DNA from: Streptomyces coeruleorubidus | Lineage (GTDB): Bacteria; Actinomycetota; Actinomycetes; Streptomycetales; Streptomycetaceae | Assembly (NCBI RefSeq): GCF_008705135.1 | Contig: NZ_CP023694.1 | Span: 6,243,001 to 6,307,000, forward strand | Length of the DNA stretch: 64,000 nt | Reading direction: 5' to 3' | In this document: positions 34,297 to 43,107 of the stretch, piece after piece | How the letters are laid out: each line of letters opens with the position of its first letter | Position numbering within the stretch: position 1 is the stretch's first letter | The notes under the pieces: model-generated | What the model saw: the letters and a program-made list of their open reading frames with translations, nothing else | What the model was told of the DNA's origin: nothing | Database searches by the model: none | Translations under genes and position numbers: made by a program

Positions 34297-35319
34297 CTAC
34301 GCCGTCACGGCGGTCCCCGTCCCGCCGCTGGGGGGCGCGGAATGGCCCGGGAAGGCCAGCAAACCGGTCGTGCCGATCAGATAGGCGAGTTGGGGCCGGC
34401 TGCGGCTGCCCAGTGCGTCCGAGGTCTTCTTGATGTGCGTGGCCACCGTACGGACGCTGATGCCGAGGCGTTTGGCGATGGCCTCATCCGTGAAACCGTC
34501 CACCATGAGCCGGAGGACCGCCCTGCGCGTCTCGTTGCTGATGCGCGGCGATCGCTGGGACACGGCCTTCGGGTCGACGGGCCGGGCCCGCGCCCACATG
34601 TACTCGAACATGGCGGCCAGATAGTTCACCAGGCCCGGATGCTGCACCGCGAGCGCCGAGGCACTGCGGTCGCCTTCGCCCGGAACGAAGGCGATCCTCC
34701 GGTCGCAGATGATGACACGGTCGAACACCTCGTCCAGCGTCCTGACCTGTCCTCCTACCTCGGTCACGCGCTCTATGTACGCCATCGTGGGACCGTGATT
34801 GCGTGCGGTGTGCCCGTACAGCGTCCGCTGCGCGACGCCCCGTTCGTTCAGCTCCCGGTCCCGCTGCAGCGCCTCCATGAGCATCTGGGGTGACCGCCCG
34901 CCGCCGGGCTGCGCGGTGAGCAGCTCCTCCCGGCAGGACCGGACCTCCTGCTCCAGCACGGAGGCGATCACGGCCGGGTCGTCCAGGGTCTCCACCGGCG
35001 CCAGGCGCTGGCGATGGGCCTTGTCGTAGATGGAACGTATCCCGTCAATGGCGAGCAGGGTATCCGACAAGGCTTTTTGCTGATTCTTTATCGTGTATTC
35101 GATGGGGCGCGCCTTCTTGGCGTAGGCGACGTCCGGAGGAACGGCAAGGAAACCCTCGGAGGATTCCGGGTCGGGGCGGAGCAGGCCGAGCTCCAGTAAG
35201 CACTGGGGAATGTCCCCGGAGATACTGCCCTCGCAGATCGCGTATTCGTAGGCGGCTTGTCCCCGCTCGCAGAGTTCGATCATGCCTGTTTTGCCCGTTG
35301 CGCACATGTTCTTGCACAT
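34297..35319 (-). CDS. LuxR-type HTH regulator, probable pathway-specific
   Basis: 340-residue regulator with a C-terminal LuxR/FixJ HTH: ISNETRRAVLRLMVDGFTDEAIAKRLGISVRTVATHIKKTSDALGSRSRPQLAYLI. No receiver or ATPase domain is present; the middle is helical and reminiscent of large orphan LuxR regulators of actinomycete clusters. The N-terminus is unusual: three Cys among the first 17 residues (MCKNMCATGKTGMIELC) and a fourth near residue 29. The ATG at 35319 is preferred because AAGGAGG lies five bases upstream; the next Met upstream lies inside this site. It is divergent from the first biosynthetic gene across 127 bp. Confidence 0.9.
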   Translation of the reverse strand: MCKNMCATGKTGMIELCERGQAAYEYAICEGSISGDIPQCLLELGLLRPDPESSEGFLAVPPDVAYAKKARPIEYTIKNQQKALSDTLLAIDGIRSIYDKAHRQRLAPVETLDDPAVIASVLEQEVRSCREELLTAQPGGGRSPQMLMEALQRDRELNERGVAQRTLYGHTARNHGPTMAYIERVTEVGGQVRTLDEVFDRVIICDRRIAFVPGEGDRSASALAVQHPGLVNYLAAMFEYMWARARPVDPKAVSQRSPRISNETRRAVLRLMVDGFTDEAIAKRLGISVRTVATHIKKTSDALGSRSRPQLAYLIGTTGLLAFPGHSAPPSGGTGTAVTA

Positions 35320-35446
35320 TTGCTCCTCCTTCATGTTCTGTCCTGCAAGGTCATGCTCGCATGATCCCCTTGTTCGTGACACGTGACACGGGATGTCCTG
35401 ATCACTCCGCGAGCGCCGGCAGAAACGGACCGAGGTGTTCACGCAC
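35320..35446. promoter_or_regulatory. divergent promoter region of the nucleoside cluster
   Basis: 127 bp between the LuxR regulator and the first biosynthetic gene. It contains a tandem GTGACAC-GTGACAC (35376-35389), embedding CACGTG, a possible regulator site. Promoter hexamers could not be assigned with confidence. Confidence 0.45.
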
Positions 35447-35998
35447 ATGTCGCATGTCTTTCTCGCTGCCCCATACACACAGTGGATGGATTGGTCGACC
35501 GGAGAGCTAAATCCCTGCCGCAAGAACTACCTTCAGACACTTCGACAGGCATTCATCGACCGAGGGCACGCGGTATTCAACGCGCATCAGAACGAACAGT
35601 GGGGGAGGGGCTGGCTCGCGCCCGAGGTCTGCACACCCGCGGACTTCCTCGCCGTGTCGAACGCGGATGTGCTGTGCGTCATTGTCGGGGAGCCGCCGTC
35701 CCCCGGCGTGATGGTCGAGATCGGCTGGGCGTCCGCACTGGGAGTTCCGATCGTTGTGCTCCAGGAAGGCGATTCCGTTCCGGCCCTGGTGGCCGGCATC
35801 GGCGAAGTCACCAGTACGACGCGGTGCCGTCTCCCGGAGGAACTGACCGAGCAGAGTCTCGCCGACATTCTGACGACCGTGGAGAAGGCGGCTGCGTCCC
35901 CGCGGACCCCGCGGGTGACCGAGCCGGTCGCCGGATATCCGAAGACGTTGCTCCCGTACGGCTACGAGGCGGCCCAGCAGCCCATCGACCATGTCTGA
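35447..35998 (+). CDS. CMP hydrolase-like nucleoside deoxyribosyltransferase fold protein (BlsM/MilB type)
   Basis: 183-residue protein of the nucleoside 2-deoxyribosyltransferase superfamily. Landmarks are FLAAPYTQW at the N-terminus, RGHAVFNAHQNEQWGRGWLAPEVCTPADF, NADVLCVIVGEPPSPGVMVEIGWASALG with the presumed catalytic Glu91, and PIVVLQEG. In blasticidin S and mildiomycin pathways the homologous BlsM/MilB hydrolyses CMP (or hydroxymethyl-CMP) to release the base used by the next enzyme. The neighbouring genes make the same first step likely: CMP to cytosine. The ATG at 35447 follows GAGG at a long spacing; the GTG at 35435 is an alternative. It overlaps the next gene by 8 bp. Confidence 0.85.
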   Translation: MSHVFLAAPYTQWMDWSTGELNPCRKNYLQTLRQAFIDRGHAVFNAHQNEQWGRGWLAPEVCTPADFLAVSNADVLCVIVGEPPSPGVMVEIGWASALGVPIVVLQEGDSVPALVAGIGEVTSTTRCRLPEELTEQSLADILTTVEKAAASPRTPRVTEPVAGYPKTLLPYGYEAAQQPIDHV

Positions 35999-37196
35999 CC
36001 AGCAGATGCGCGCAGGCTCGCGCCCGCTGCGGATCCTGGCTTCGGGGGTGAACTTCGGGTGGGGGAGCGCCGGCAAACTCTCCAGCGTGCTCCGGGCGCT
36101 CCGGTCCCGGGCGGACCTGGAGGTCACCGGAATCGGCACCGAGCTGGGGCGGCCCGTCCTGACCGGCCTCGGCATCGCGCGCTGGCGGACCGTCGACGTC
36201 TCGGACGCGGCTCAGCTGAACGCGCTGGTCGCCGAACTGGCTCCGGACCTGGCGCTCGTGATCCTGGACCCGGAACTGGCCACCGCACTGCAGCGCGCCG
36301 GGTGCCCTGTGGTCTACGTCGACAGCCTCCCGTTCCTGTGGACCGAGCACGACCCCTTGCCCGTTGACGTCGAGCTGTACTGCGCCCAGCGCACGCTGCC
36401 CCTGCCGCCCGCCGCCGAGACCGCCATGAGCCGGGTGAGGAACCTGACCTGGGTCCCGCCCATCGTCCCCCACTCCGCCGGCCTGGCAGGAGCGGCGTTA
36501 CAGGCGGAGAGCGGCGCGGTCGAACGGGAAGCCGGTCTCGCCGTCCTCAATCTCGGCGGGCTGCACTCCCCGTTCACCGGCAGCGCCGACGACTCGTATC
36601 AGCGACTGGTCCTCGAGCCCGCGCTCGACGCCCTGTCGAGGGCGGGAGCCGAGCGGGTGGTGATCACCGGGAACCTGCCGCCGGACACCGAACTGCCCCC
36701 GTCCGGCGCGATGACCGTGGAAGCCCGCAGGTGCGCCCACGACGACTTCGTCGACCTCCTGCTGAGGGCCGGTCGGATCGTGACGTCACCGGGGCTGACC
36801 ACCCTGCTGGAGATCGCGGCGGTCGACAGGAGCGCGGTACTGCTGCCGCCCCAGAACCTCAGCCAGGTGCTCAACGGAGACCTCGTCGAGCACGGCTGCT
36901 CCGCGCGGCTGCGTACCTCCTGGCCGGAGCAGGTGCTCACGCGCGCGAGCATCGACGCCTGGCACCGCCAGGGCGAGGAGTACGCCGTCGAGCGCATTCG
37001 CGCGCGCATCGCCGCCGCCTGCGCCGAGCCCCTGCGCGACGTCGTGACCCGCGAGCTGAGCACCGGCATCGACCAGGGGCTGGACCTGCTGGCGAACGGT
37101 GCCCCGTCCTTCGCTCGCATCGCCCAGGACTTCGGCGGGGCCGAGCGTGTTGCGGCAGAGATCCTCTCCCGCGTGCCCGCGACCGCTGCTGCCTGA
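35991..37196 (+). CDS. cytosylglucuronate (CGA) synthase-like glycosyltransferase
   Basis: 401-residue GT-B-like glycosyltransferase. The N-terminal lobe starts LRILASGVNFGWGSAGKLSSVLRALRSRADLEVTGIGTELG, and the C-terminal donor lobe has VLNLGGL, AERVVITGNLPPD and IVTSPGLTTLLEIAAVDRSAVLLPPQNLSQVLNGDLV. The family in blasticidin S (BlsD) and related clusters joins cytosine to UDP-glucuronate to give cytosylglucuronic acid. Its position between the CMP hydrolase-like gene and a radical SAM gene is as in those clusters. It starts inside the preceding gene (8-bp overlap). Confidence 0.85.
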   Translation: MSDQQMRAGSRPLRILASGVNFGWGSAGKLSSVLRALRSRADLEVTGIGTELGRPVLTGLGIARWRTVDVSDAAQLNALVAELAPDLALVILDPELATALQRAGCPVVYVDSLPFLWTEHDPLPVDVELYCAQRTLPLPPAAETAMSRVRNLTWVPPIVPHSAGLAGAALQAESGAVEREAGLAVLNLGGLHSPFTGSADDSYQRLVLEPALDALSRAGAERVVITGNLPPDTELPPSGAMTVEARRCAHDDFVDLLLRAGRIVTSPGLTTLLEIAAVDRSAVLLPPQNLSQVLNGDLVEHGCSARLRTSWPEQVLTRASIDAWHRQGEEYAVERIRARIAAACAEPLRDVVTRELSTGIDQGLDLLANGAPSFARIAQDFGGAERVAAEILSRVPATAAA

Positions 37197-37209
37197 AATG
37201 TGGGGAACC

Positions 37210-38205
37210 ATGACGAACACCCGGAACAAGTATCTGTTCATCCGCATCCTCGAAGCGTGCAATGCCGACTGCTTCATGTGCGAATACGCCCTGTCCCGTG
37301 ACACGTACCGGTTCTCGCCCGAGGACTTCGCCGAATTGCTTCCGGAAGCGGTATCGGCCGGAGTCGGATACGTGCGGTTCACCGGCGGCGAGCCTCTGAT
37401 GCACCGCGAGATCATCGAACTCGTACGCACGGGCGCCGAGTACGGGATGAAGATGTCCCTCATCACCAACGGCATGTTCCTGCCGCGCTTCGTGGACCGG
37501 CTCGCCGAGGCCGGTCTCGCCCAGGTGATCGTGAGCATCGACGGTTCCTCGGCGGAAACCCACGATGTGTACCGCCGTTCCCCGGGGATGTTCTCAGCCG
37601 GTTTGGAGGGCCTGCGGCGGGCCGGCGAACTGCGCATAATCCCCCGGGTCAACACCGTCGTCGGCCCGCACAATTACGGGCAGATGCACGATCTGCAGGG
37701 CGTGCTCACCGAGGCGGGCGTCCAGCAGTGGGAGCTGTCGGCCATCAAACTCGGCCGGGACATCCGGTACCCGGATCCCGCCGACGTTCTCGCGGCGTGC
37801 GAGCCGATTTACCGAGCCGACCCAGAGACGACGCTGGTCCCGCTGGGAAAGCGGTTCTACGGTGACACCCCCGAGGAGCAGAAGCTCTATTTCGAGGAAT
37901 CGATCACGCCCCGGCCCTCGGGGCCGCTGTGCCTGGTGACCGACGACGTCATCTACCTCGACGGCAAGAACGGCCGCGCCTTCTCCTGTAGCTGCCTCCC
38001 GCACGCGGAGGACGACTCCGGCCCCGGGGGCGCCCCGCTGCACAACGCCTCCGGCAAGGTGGAACTGGCCGGGCCCGTCTTCCGGGAGCACGCCGACGCC
38101 TTCAAGGCGAACGGCCCCACGATGTGCAACGGCTGCTCCGCCACTGCCGCCGGGTACAGCGACGACCTCGCCCGGCTCGGCGCCGTCCCGGAATGGAGCT
38201 ACTGA
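37210..38205 (+). CDS. radical SAM enzyme, probable CGA decarboxylase (BlsE-like)
   Basis: 331-residue radical SAM protein. The cluster motif is Cys17, Cys21 and Cys24 (CNADCFMC); GGEPL follows (FTGGEPLMHREI), then SIDGSSAETHD. The C-terminal part has further cysteines in FSCSCLP and MCNGCSA, suggesting an auxiliary metal site of SPASM/twitch type. In blasticidin S biosynthesis BlsE acts on CGA, removing the carboxylate to give cytosylarabinopyranose; the same role is inferred here. ATG 37210 has GGGGA just upstream; ATG 37198 is in frame but lacks a site. Confidence 0.85.
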   Translation: MTNTRNKYLFIRILEACNADCFMCEYALSRDTYRFSPEDFAELLPEAVSAGVGYVRFTGGEPLMHREIIELVRTGAEYGMKMSLITNGMFLPRFVDRLAEAGLAQVIVSIDGSSAETHDVYRRSPGMFSAGLEGLRRAGELRIIPRVNTVVGPHNYGQMHDLQGVLTEAGVQQWELSAIKLGRDIRYPDPADVLAACEPIYRADPETTLVPLGKRFYGDTPEEQKLYFEESITPRPSGPLCLVTDDVIYLDGKNGRAFSCSCLPHAEDDSGPGGAPLHNASGKVELAGPVFREHADAFKANGPTMCNGCSATAAGYSDDLARLGAVPEWSY

Positions 38206-38208
38206 CCC

Positions 38209-39165
38209 ATGGAGACACGGCTCAGCTCCGTACAGGCGGGCCTGACGGTCCTGGCGGCCGCCCTGCCGGACGATCCCGAGTCGCAGACCGTACTGGGCTG
38301 GATCTGCGCTCATCTGACCGAAGTCGAGCTGCTCCCCGGCCAGGAGCCGGGGAGCGCCGCAGCCCAGTCGCCGGAGGCACCGGCCCGTGTCGCGGTCATC
38401 TGCGACGACACCGCCCTCGCGGAGCACACCGAACGCGCCGGAACTGCGGTGGTCTTCGTGTCCAGTACCGGGGTTGCGCCCACGAACGGCTGGCCCGCCG
38501 CCCGCATCCGGAGCATGCACCGGCCCGGCTGGCTGCCGGGCGAACGGCACCAGGGCGTCCACCAGGCCGGGACGGTCGCGCCGCCCCGGGCGGTGCGGGC
38601 CCGGAACGGTCGTGGGGCCCTGATCCGCCTTGCCGTGCCGGAGGCCGCGGACACGGCGGACAGCACCCGTCTGCTCCGCACGGCACAGGACGCACTGGCG
38701 GAAGCCGCCGACTGCCCGGTCTTCGCCGTGCACCTGTACGGCCCGGGGAGCGCGTCGGCCACCGAAACGGTCACCGCGCTGCTGCCGGGGGCCACCGTGT
38801 ACCAGGACCGCGATCCGGCGGCCGAACGAGCACTGTCCGAGGCGTCCCTGCTGGTCTCCTCGCCGGCCCTGACGAGTGTGACACTGGCCCAGACGGCGCG
38901 GATTCCGCTCGCCCTGCTGCCCCCGCTCGGCGCCCACCAGCAGCGGGCCGTGGCCGTGCTCGACTCCGCAGGCGCTCCCCTCGCCGTCCTCAGCGGCGAC
39001 CACGCCCGCCGGACGGACGAAGCCGAAGCACTGCGCCGCGCCCTCGACGCCCCGGACGAACTGGCGCACTGGGCCGACGCCGCCCAGCAAGCCGCCGGCG
39101 ACGACCGGCGCGGGGCGCAGCGCATCGCCCGCAAAGTCCGCCAGCTGCTGCTCGCCCCCATGTGA
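38209..39165 (+). CDS. CGA-synthase-related protein of unknown role
   Basis: 318-residue protein that looks like a shortened relative of the CGA synthase two genes upstream: a Rossmann-like region with VAVICDDTALAEHTERAGTAVVFVS, then DCPVFAVHLYGPGSASATETVTALLPGATVYQDRDPAAERALSEASLLVSSPALTSVTLAQTARIPLALLPPLGAHQQRAVAVL, which mirrors the donor-lobe motif TSPGLTTLLEIAAVDRSAVLLPPQNLSQ of that enzyme. The N-terminal lobe is reduced. It could be a second subunit, a nucleoside-modifying enzyme or an inactive chaperone. It begins 3 bp after the radical SAM stop. Confidence 0.65.
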   Translation: METRLSSVQAGLTVLAAALPDDPESQTVLGWICAHLTEVELLPGQEPGSAAAQSPEAPARVAVICDDTALAEHTERAGTAVVFVSSTGVAPTNGWPAARIRSMHRPGWLPGERHQGVHQAGTVAPPRAVRARNGRGALIRLAVPEAADTADSTRLLRTAQDALAEAADCPVFAVHLYGPGSASATETVTALLPGATVYQDRDPAAERALSEASLLVSSPALTSVTLAQTARIPLALLPPLGAHQQRAVAVLDSAGAPLAVLSGDHARRTDEAEALRRALDAPDELAHWADAAQQAAGDDRRGAQRIARKVRQLLLAPM

Positions 39166-39224
39166 CCCGGATCAGCCGACGTGCCGCGGCAACGCGGCGC
39201 CCCGCACCGATTGTTGGAGCCACC

Positions 39225-40388
39225 ATGCTGCGCAGACTGCCCTACGGAGCGAACTACCTGCAGTGGGACGAGATGGCGGAGCTTCGCGGCGCCATCGAGG
39301 ACAAGGCGCTCTTCAGGTACATCTCTTCCGGCACCAGTGTGTCCAGCCGACTGGAGCGACTGGTCGAGGAGCGGCTGGGCGCCACCAGGGCACTGGCCGT
39401 GCACAACGGAACCGAGGCACTGCGTCTCGCCCTCATGGGCACCCGCCCCTCCGCGGGCGATCCCGTGTACATACCGGCGGTCACCTTCGTCGCCGTCGCC
39501 GGCGCCGTGCTCTCCTGCGGTCTCGTGCCGGTGCCGGTGGACGTCGACGAGCGGTGCGCCCTGGACCCGACGCTGCTGCCCACGGACGCGCAGCGCGTGA
39601 TCGTCGCCCACATGGAAGGCATGGTCGGGCCCCTCCCGCAAGGCATTCCGTACCTGATCGAGGACACCGCCCAGGCCATGGGCGGCCGGCACGCCGACGG
39701 CCGGCACGCCGGAACGGCCGGATACGCGGGAACCTTCAGCTTCCACCACGCCAAGGTGCTCACCTCGGGCGAGGGCGGACTCGTCGTCGTCCGGGACCCG
39801 GACGACTGGGAACTGCTGCGCTCGTACCACGACCACGGATCCGACCGGGAGCACGGCAAGTACCCGGTCTGGCGCGAGGGCTCTTTCTACGGTGAGAACT
39901 TCTGTGCCAACGAGGCAGTGGCCGCGGTCCAGCTCCAGCAGTTCCGGCACCTCGACGAAATCCTGGCGAGCCTGGAGCAGCATCACCGGATGCTCTCCAC
40001 GGAGCTGCACGACCGTCCGGACATCCGCCAGGTGCCCCGTACCGACGGCGACGTGAAGGTGAGCGTCCGGATCGAGCTGGACTCCCCCGAGCTGCGGGAC
40101 CGCGCGCTGAACGAGCTGACCGACAAGGGTCTGCCGTGCTGGACGCTGGACAAGTACTTCCTGCCCGGGCATCCCGTGGTGCGGGACCGCGCGTCCGTCT
40201 ACGCCGACGGGTTCCCGTGGAACCTGGACGACGGCTCGGAGCGCTACCGGCCCCGCAGCCGTGACGGCTTCCGGGCCACCCGGCAGCTGCTCGCACGCAC
40301 GCTCTGCCTGCCCCTGGCCCCGGAGCTGGACGCGGCCGGCCAGGCTCAGGCGGCCAAGGAAGTGGCAGCCACGCTGGCCGCGCTGTAG
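39225..40388 (+). CDS. DegT/DnrJ/EryC1 sugar aminotransferase
   Basis: 387-residue PLP enzyme of the DegT family. Lys177 in FSFHHAKVLTSGEGG is the internal aldimine residue, with LIEDTAQAMGG upstream for the PLP Asp and NGTEALRLAL for phosphate binding. The N-terminus LPYGANYLQWDE is typical of nucleotide-sugar aminotransferases. In blasticidin S BlsH acts on the keto-sugar nucleoside towards cytosinine; a matching role is inferred. The ATG at 39225 has TTGGAG upstream. Confidence 0.9.
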   Translation: MLRRLPYGANYLQWDEMAELRGAIEDKALFRYISSGTSVSSRLERLVEERLGATRALAVHNGTEALRLALMGTRPSAGDPVYIPAVTFVAVAGAVLSCGLVPVPVDVDERCALDPTLLPTDAQRVIVAHMEGMVGPLPQGIPYLIEDTAQAMGGRHADGRHAGTAGYAGTFSFHHAKVLTSGEGGLVVVRDPDDWELLRSYHDHGSDREHGKYPVWREGSFYGENFCANEAVAAVQLQQFRHLDEILASLEQHHRMLSTELHDRPDIRQVPRTDGDVKVSVRIELDSPELRDRALNELTDKGLPCWTLDKYFLPGHPVVRDRASVYADGFPWNLDDGSERYRPRSRDGFRATRQLLARTLCLPLAPELDAAGQAQAAKEVAATLAAL

Positions 40389-40432
40389 CCGACCGCACCC
40401 CTGCCGCATCCCGCCCACTCGAAGGAAGAGAC

Positions 40433-41680
40433 GTGTCCTCAGGCGTTTCCCGGTTCACCGATCTGCTGCGCCACCGCTTCGTGCAGGGGCCTGTGCTCTG
40501 GGGCCTGATCGGCAGGCTGCCGCTGTACCTCGTGAGTCTGGCGCTGACCCTCCACCTGCTGGACGAGGGACTGAGCTATGCGGCGGCCGGACTCGTGCTC
40601 GCCGCGTACACCGTGGGCACGGCCGCGCTCGGTCCCGTGATCGCCCGCCGCATCGACCGGCACGGCCAGGTGCCGATGCTCGTCCTGACAGCCGTCGTAC
40701 ATCCCGTGGCACTCGCGGGAGCGGTGTACGCGGCGTCCGGCCCGAGGCTCGTTCTGCTGGCGCTGACCTTCGTGGCCGGCGGCACGATCCCCCCGGTCAG
40801 CCAGGTGATCCGGGCGCTGTGGAGCACCCTTCCACTGAGCAGGGACGAACGCTCCACCGCGTACTCACTGGAGTCCGTCTTCGCCGAACTCTTCGTCATC
40901 GGCGGCCCGTTGCTGCTCAGCGCGCTGATGGCGCTGGGAGACTCCGGCACCGCCGTCGTGGTGGGCGGAGTCCTGTCCGGCCTCGGGAGCCTCGGTCTGG
41001 CCACCACGCGAGCCTCCCGACAGTGGGTGCCCGAGTCCACGGCGCGACGCGATCTGCTGGGTGCCCTGCGCTCCCGCCTCCTGCTGATCCTGCTGGTGCT
41101 GCTCGCCCTGTCCGCCCTGTGCCTCGGGGTGCTCAACCTGGCGCTCGCGGCCTTCGTCGAGGAGAACGGCTCAGCGGGCGACGTGGGGTTCCTGTTCGGT
41201 GCTTCGGGCATCGGCGGGGCCGTCGGCGGCCTGTGGTACGGCAGTCGGTCCGGCGCCACCCCGAAGGGCCGCCAACTGCCCATTGCCTGCACCGCCTTCA
41301 CTGTCGCCGCCGCGGCACCCTTGCTGGCCTGGGACTTCTGGTCGATGGCGGTGGCCATGGCGATCCAGGGCTCCTCGATCGCCCCGTTGACCGCCATCCT
41401 CTACGACCTGGTCGGCTCGGCCGCTCTGCCGGGCACCGTCTCCGAGGCCTTCACCTGGGTGCTGACCGCCACCACCACAGGCGGAGCGGTGGGATCGCAG
41501 CTCGCCGGGGCGCTGATCGGCCGCTTCGGCTGGTCCGCCGGATTCGTGCTGGGAGTGCTCAGCGGCTGCTGCGCGACAGTCCTGGCCTTCGCCGTGAGCC
41601 GTCGAGTGGTGGCCGTGACCGAGGCGCGCATGTCCCGCGCCGCGCCCACGGATCCGTCCGCCCTGGGACTCGACACGTAG
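40433..41680 (+). CDS. MFS exporter of the nucleoside cluster
   Basis: 415-residue major facilitator with 12 predicted helices; RRIDRHGQ in the helix 2-3 loop, and an FTWVLTATTTGGAVGSQLAGALIGRFG segment in the second half. GTG start with GGAAGAG upstream. Paralogous to the MFS gene at 32556. Located inside the biosynthetic operon, it is the likely product exporter and may also confer self-resistance. Confidence 0.92.
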   Translation: MSSGVSRFTDLLRHRFVQGPVLWGLIGRLPLYLVSLALTLHLLDEGLSYAAAGLVLAAYTVGTAALGPVIARRIDRHGQVPMLVLTAVVHPVALAGAVYAASGPRLVLLALTFVAGGTIPPVSQVIRALWSTLPLSRDERSTAYSLESVFAELFVIGGPLLLSALMALGDSGTAVVVGGVLSGLGSLGLATTRASRQWVPESTARRDLLGALRSRLLLILLVLLALSALCLGVLNLALAAFVEENGSAGDVGFLFGASGIGGAVGGLWYGSRSGATPKGRQLPIACTAFTVAAAAPLLAWDFWSMAVAMAIQGSSIAPLTAILYDLVGSAALPGTVSEAFTWVLTATTTGGAVGSQLAGALIGRFGWSAGFVLGVLSGCCATVLAFAVSRRVVAVTEARMSRAAPTDPSALGLDT

Positions 41681-41767
41681 GAGACGCAACGGAAACGACG
41701 ACGCGCTCCTCCGCGGGGCATCCACGCGTCAGCCATCCCACCCGTCCACGATCACTGGAGCTCCCTC

Positions 41768-43027
41768 ATGACGACCCACATGACGACCCCGGCCTCCGGG
41801 ACATCCACCCTCCCGGTGGTCCTGCTGGTGGACGGCAGGCCCTCCAGCTTCGTGCGCAACGCGCTGAGCCGGGACGACGTGCACATCGTGCTGCTGCGGT
41901 TCGCCTCGGCCGTCAAGGACCTGCCGGAGGAGTACCTGGAACTCACGGCCCACCTGCCCGTGTTCCTCGCCCAGGACGAGAACCTCGCCGAGGAGGCGGA
42001 GCGCTACCTGGAGTGGACCGGGACGCTGGAACACGTGCCCACCTACTTCTGCAATCCGCAGGAGCCGCTCCAGGAGGTGGCCCAGCCCTTCGCCGGGCTG
42101 GTGGGGCTGCCGCACCTCACCCGGGAGCAGGTCGCGTGGGTCCGGCACAAGACGGCGATGAAGGACAGGTTCGCGGAGATCGGCCTGCGGTGCGCTGCCT
42201 ACCGGGAAGTCGGATCGCTCGACGACGTGGCCCGGTTCGCCGATGAGCAGGGCTGGCCGGTCGTCCTCAAGCCCATCGACTCCTTCGCCTGCATCGGGAC
42301 GTACCGGATCGAAGGGCCGGACGAGCTGGCGAAGGTCCCGGAGCCGGATCCGGGGCGCCGCTGGATGGTGGAGGAGTACATCCAGGGTACGGAGTACCAG
42401 CTCTGCGCGCTCGTCTCGGGCGGCAAGGTCGTGGACTCCTACCTGTCACTGAACCCGGTGCCGATCCTCGAGGTCCTGGACGGGGCGATCAACGCCAACA
42501 TCACCTTCGCCCCCGGGGAGGAACTGCCCCTGGACGTACGGTCGGTCACCCAGGACCTGGTCGACGGCTTCGGCCTCGACCACGGCTACTTCCACGCCGA
42601 GTGCTTCCTGATGCGAGACGGGACGCTGTGCGTGGGTGAGGCCGCCGCCCGGATCACCGGCTGCGAGGTGCCGGCGAACCACGGCCTCTCCCGTGGCTTC
42701 GACATCCACCGGGCCACGCTCGACACCTATCTCGGGCGCACACCCGTTCTCGAGTACTCGGAGGACCGGGCCGTCGGCGATCTGCTGCTGCCGGTGAAGC
42801 CGGGCAAGGTCGTGCACATCAGCACCGAGGAGGAACTGCTCCGGTTGCCCGGTGTCCTCGCCGTACACCTGAAGCTGGCCGTCGGGGACGTCTCCGAGCC
42901 GCCGCGTGCCTCCCACGCCTCGTCGGGATACGTGCACGTCACCGGGCGCACGGCCGCCGAGGCCGAGCAGCGGATGCGGGGCGTGCTGGAGCACTTCGTG
43001 CTGAAGACGGAGCCCGTGGAACCCTGA
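41768..43027 (+). CDS. ATP-grasp amide ligase
   Basis: 419-residue ATP-grasp enzyme of the carboxylate-amine ligase class. VRHKTAMKDRFAEIGLRCAAYREVGSLDD, WPVVLKPIDSFACIGTYRI (the ATP-binding Lys) and WMVEEYIQGTEYQ are followed by HAECFLMRDGTLCVGEAAARITG with metal ligands. Two ATP-binding lobes and a C-terminal domain (VHISTEEELLRLPGV) are recognisable. In peptidyl nucleosides this is the natural candidate for joining the amino acid to the amino sugar nucleoside. ATG 41768 has GGAG seven bases upstream. It is the last gene of the plus operon. Confidence 0.9.
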   Translation: MTTHMTTPASGTSTLPVVLLVDGRPSSFVRNALSRDDVHIVLLRFASAVKDLPEEYLELTAHLPVFLAQDENLAEEAERYLEWTGTLEHVPTYFCNPQEPLQEVAQPFAGLVGLPHLTREQVAWVRHKTAMKDRFAEIGLRCAAYREVGSLDDVARFADEQGWPVVLKPIDSFACIGTYRIEGPDELAKVPEPDPGRRWMVEEYIQGTEYQLCALVSGGKVVDSYLSLNPVPILEVLDGAINANITFAPGEELPLDVRSVTQDLVDGFGLDHGYFHAECFLMRDGTLCVGEAAARITGCEVPANHGLSRGFDIHRATLDTYLGRTPVLEYSEDRAVGDLLLPVKPGKVVHISTEEELLRLPGVLAVHLKLAVGDVSEPPRASHASSGYVHVTGRTAAEAEQRMRGVLEHFVLKTEPVEP

Positions 43028-43051
43028 CCGGACCCGGCACCCTGCCGAAGA

Positions 43052-43087
43052 GGGCGTCACGGAAGCCGGCCGGCCTCCGTGACGCCC
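43052..43087. terminator. bidirectional terminator between convergent operons
   Basis: Perfect 12-bp arms GGGCGTCACGGA (43052-43063) and TCCGTGACGCCC (43076-43087) with a self-complementary GCCGGCCGGC interior. It lies 24 bp after the ATP-grasp stop and 20 bp before the minus-strand CHAT gene stop. Confidence 0.85.
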
Positions 43088-43107
43088 GTCCTCACGTCGT
43101 CAGATCG

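Noticed and set aside
35447..35998. Antiphage TIR-like or nucleotide-degrading defence protein
   Set aside because: The fold is compatible, but the gene is coupled to the CGA-synthase-like gene, which favours a biosynthetic CMP hydrolase.
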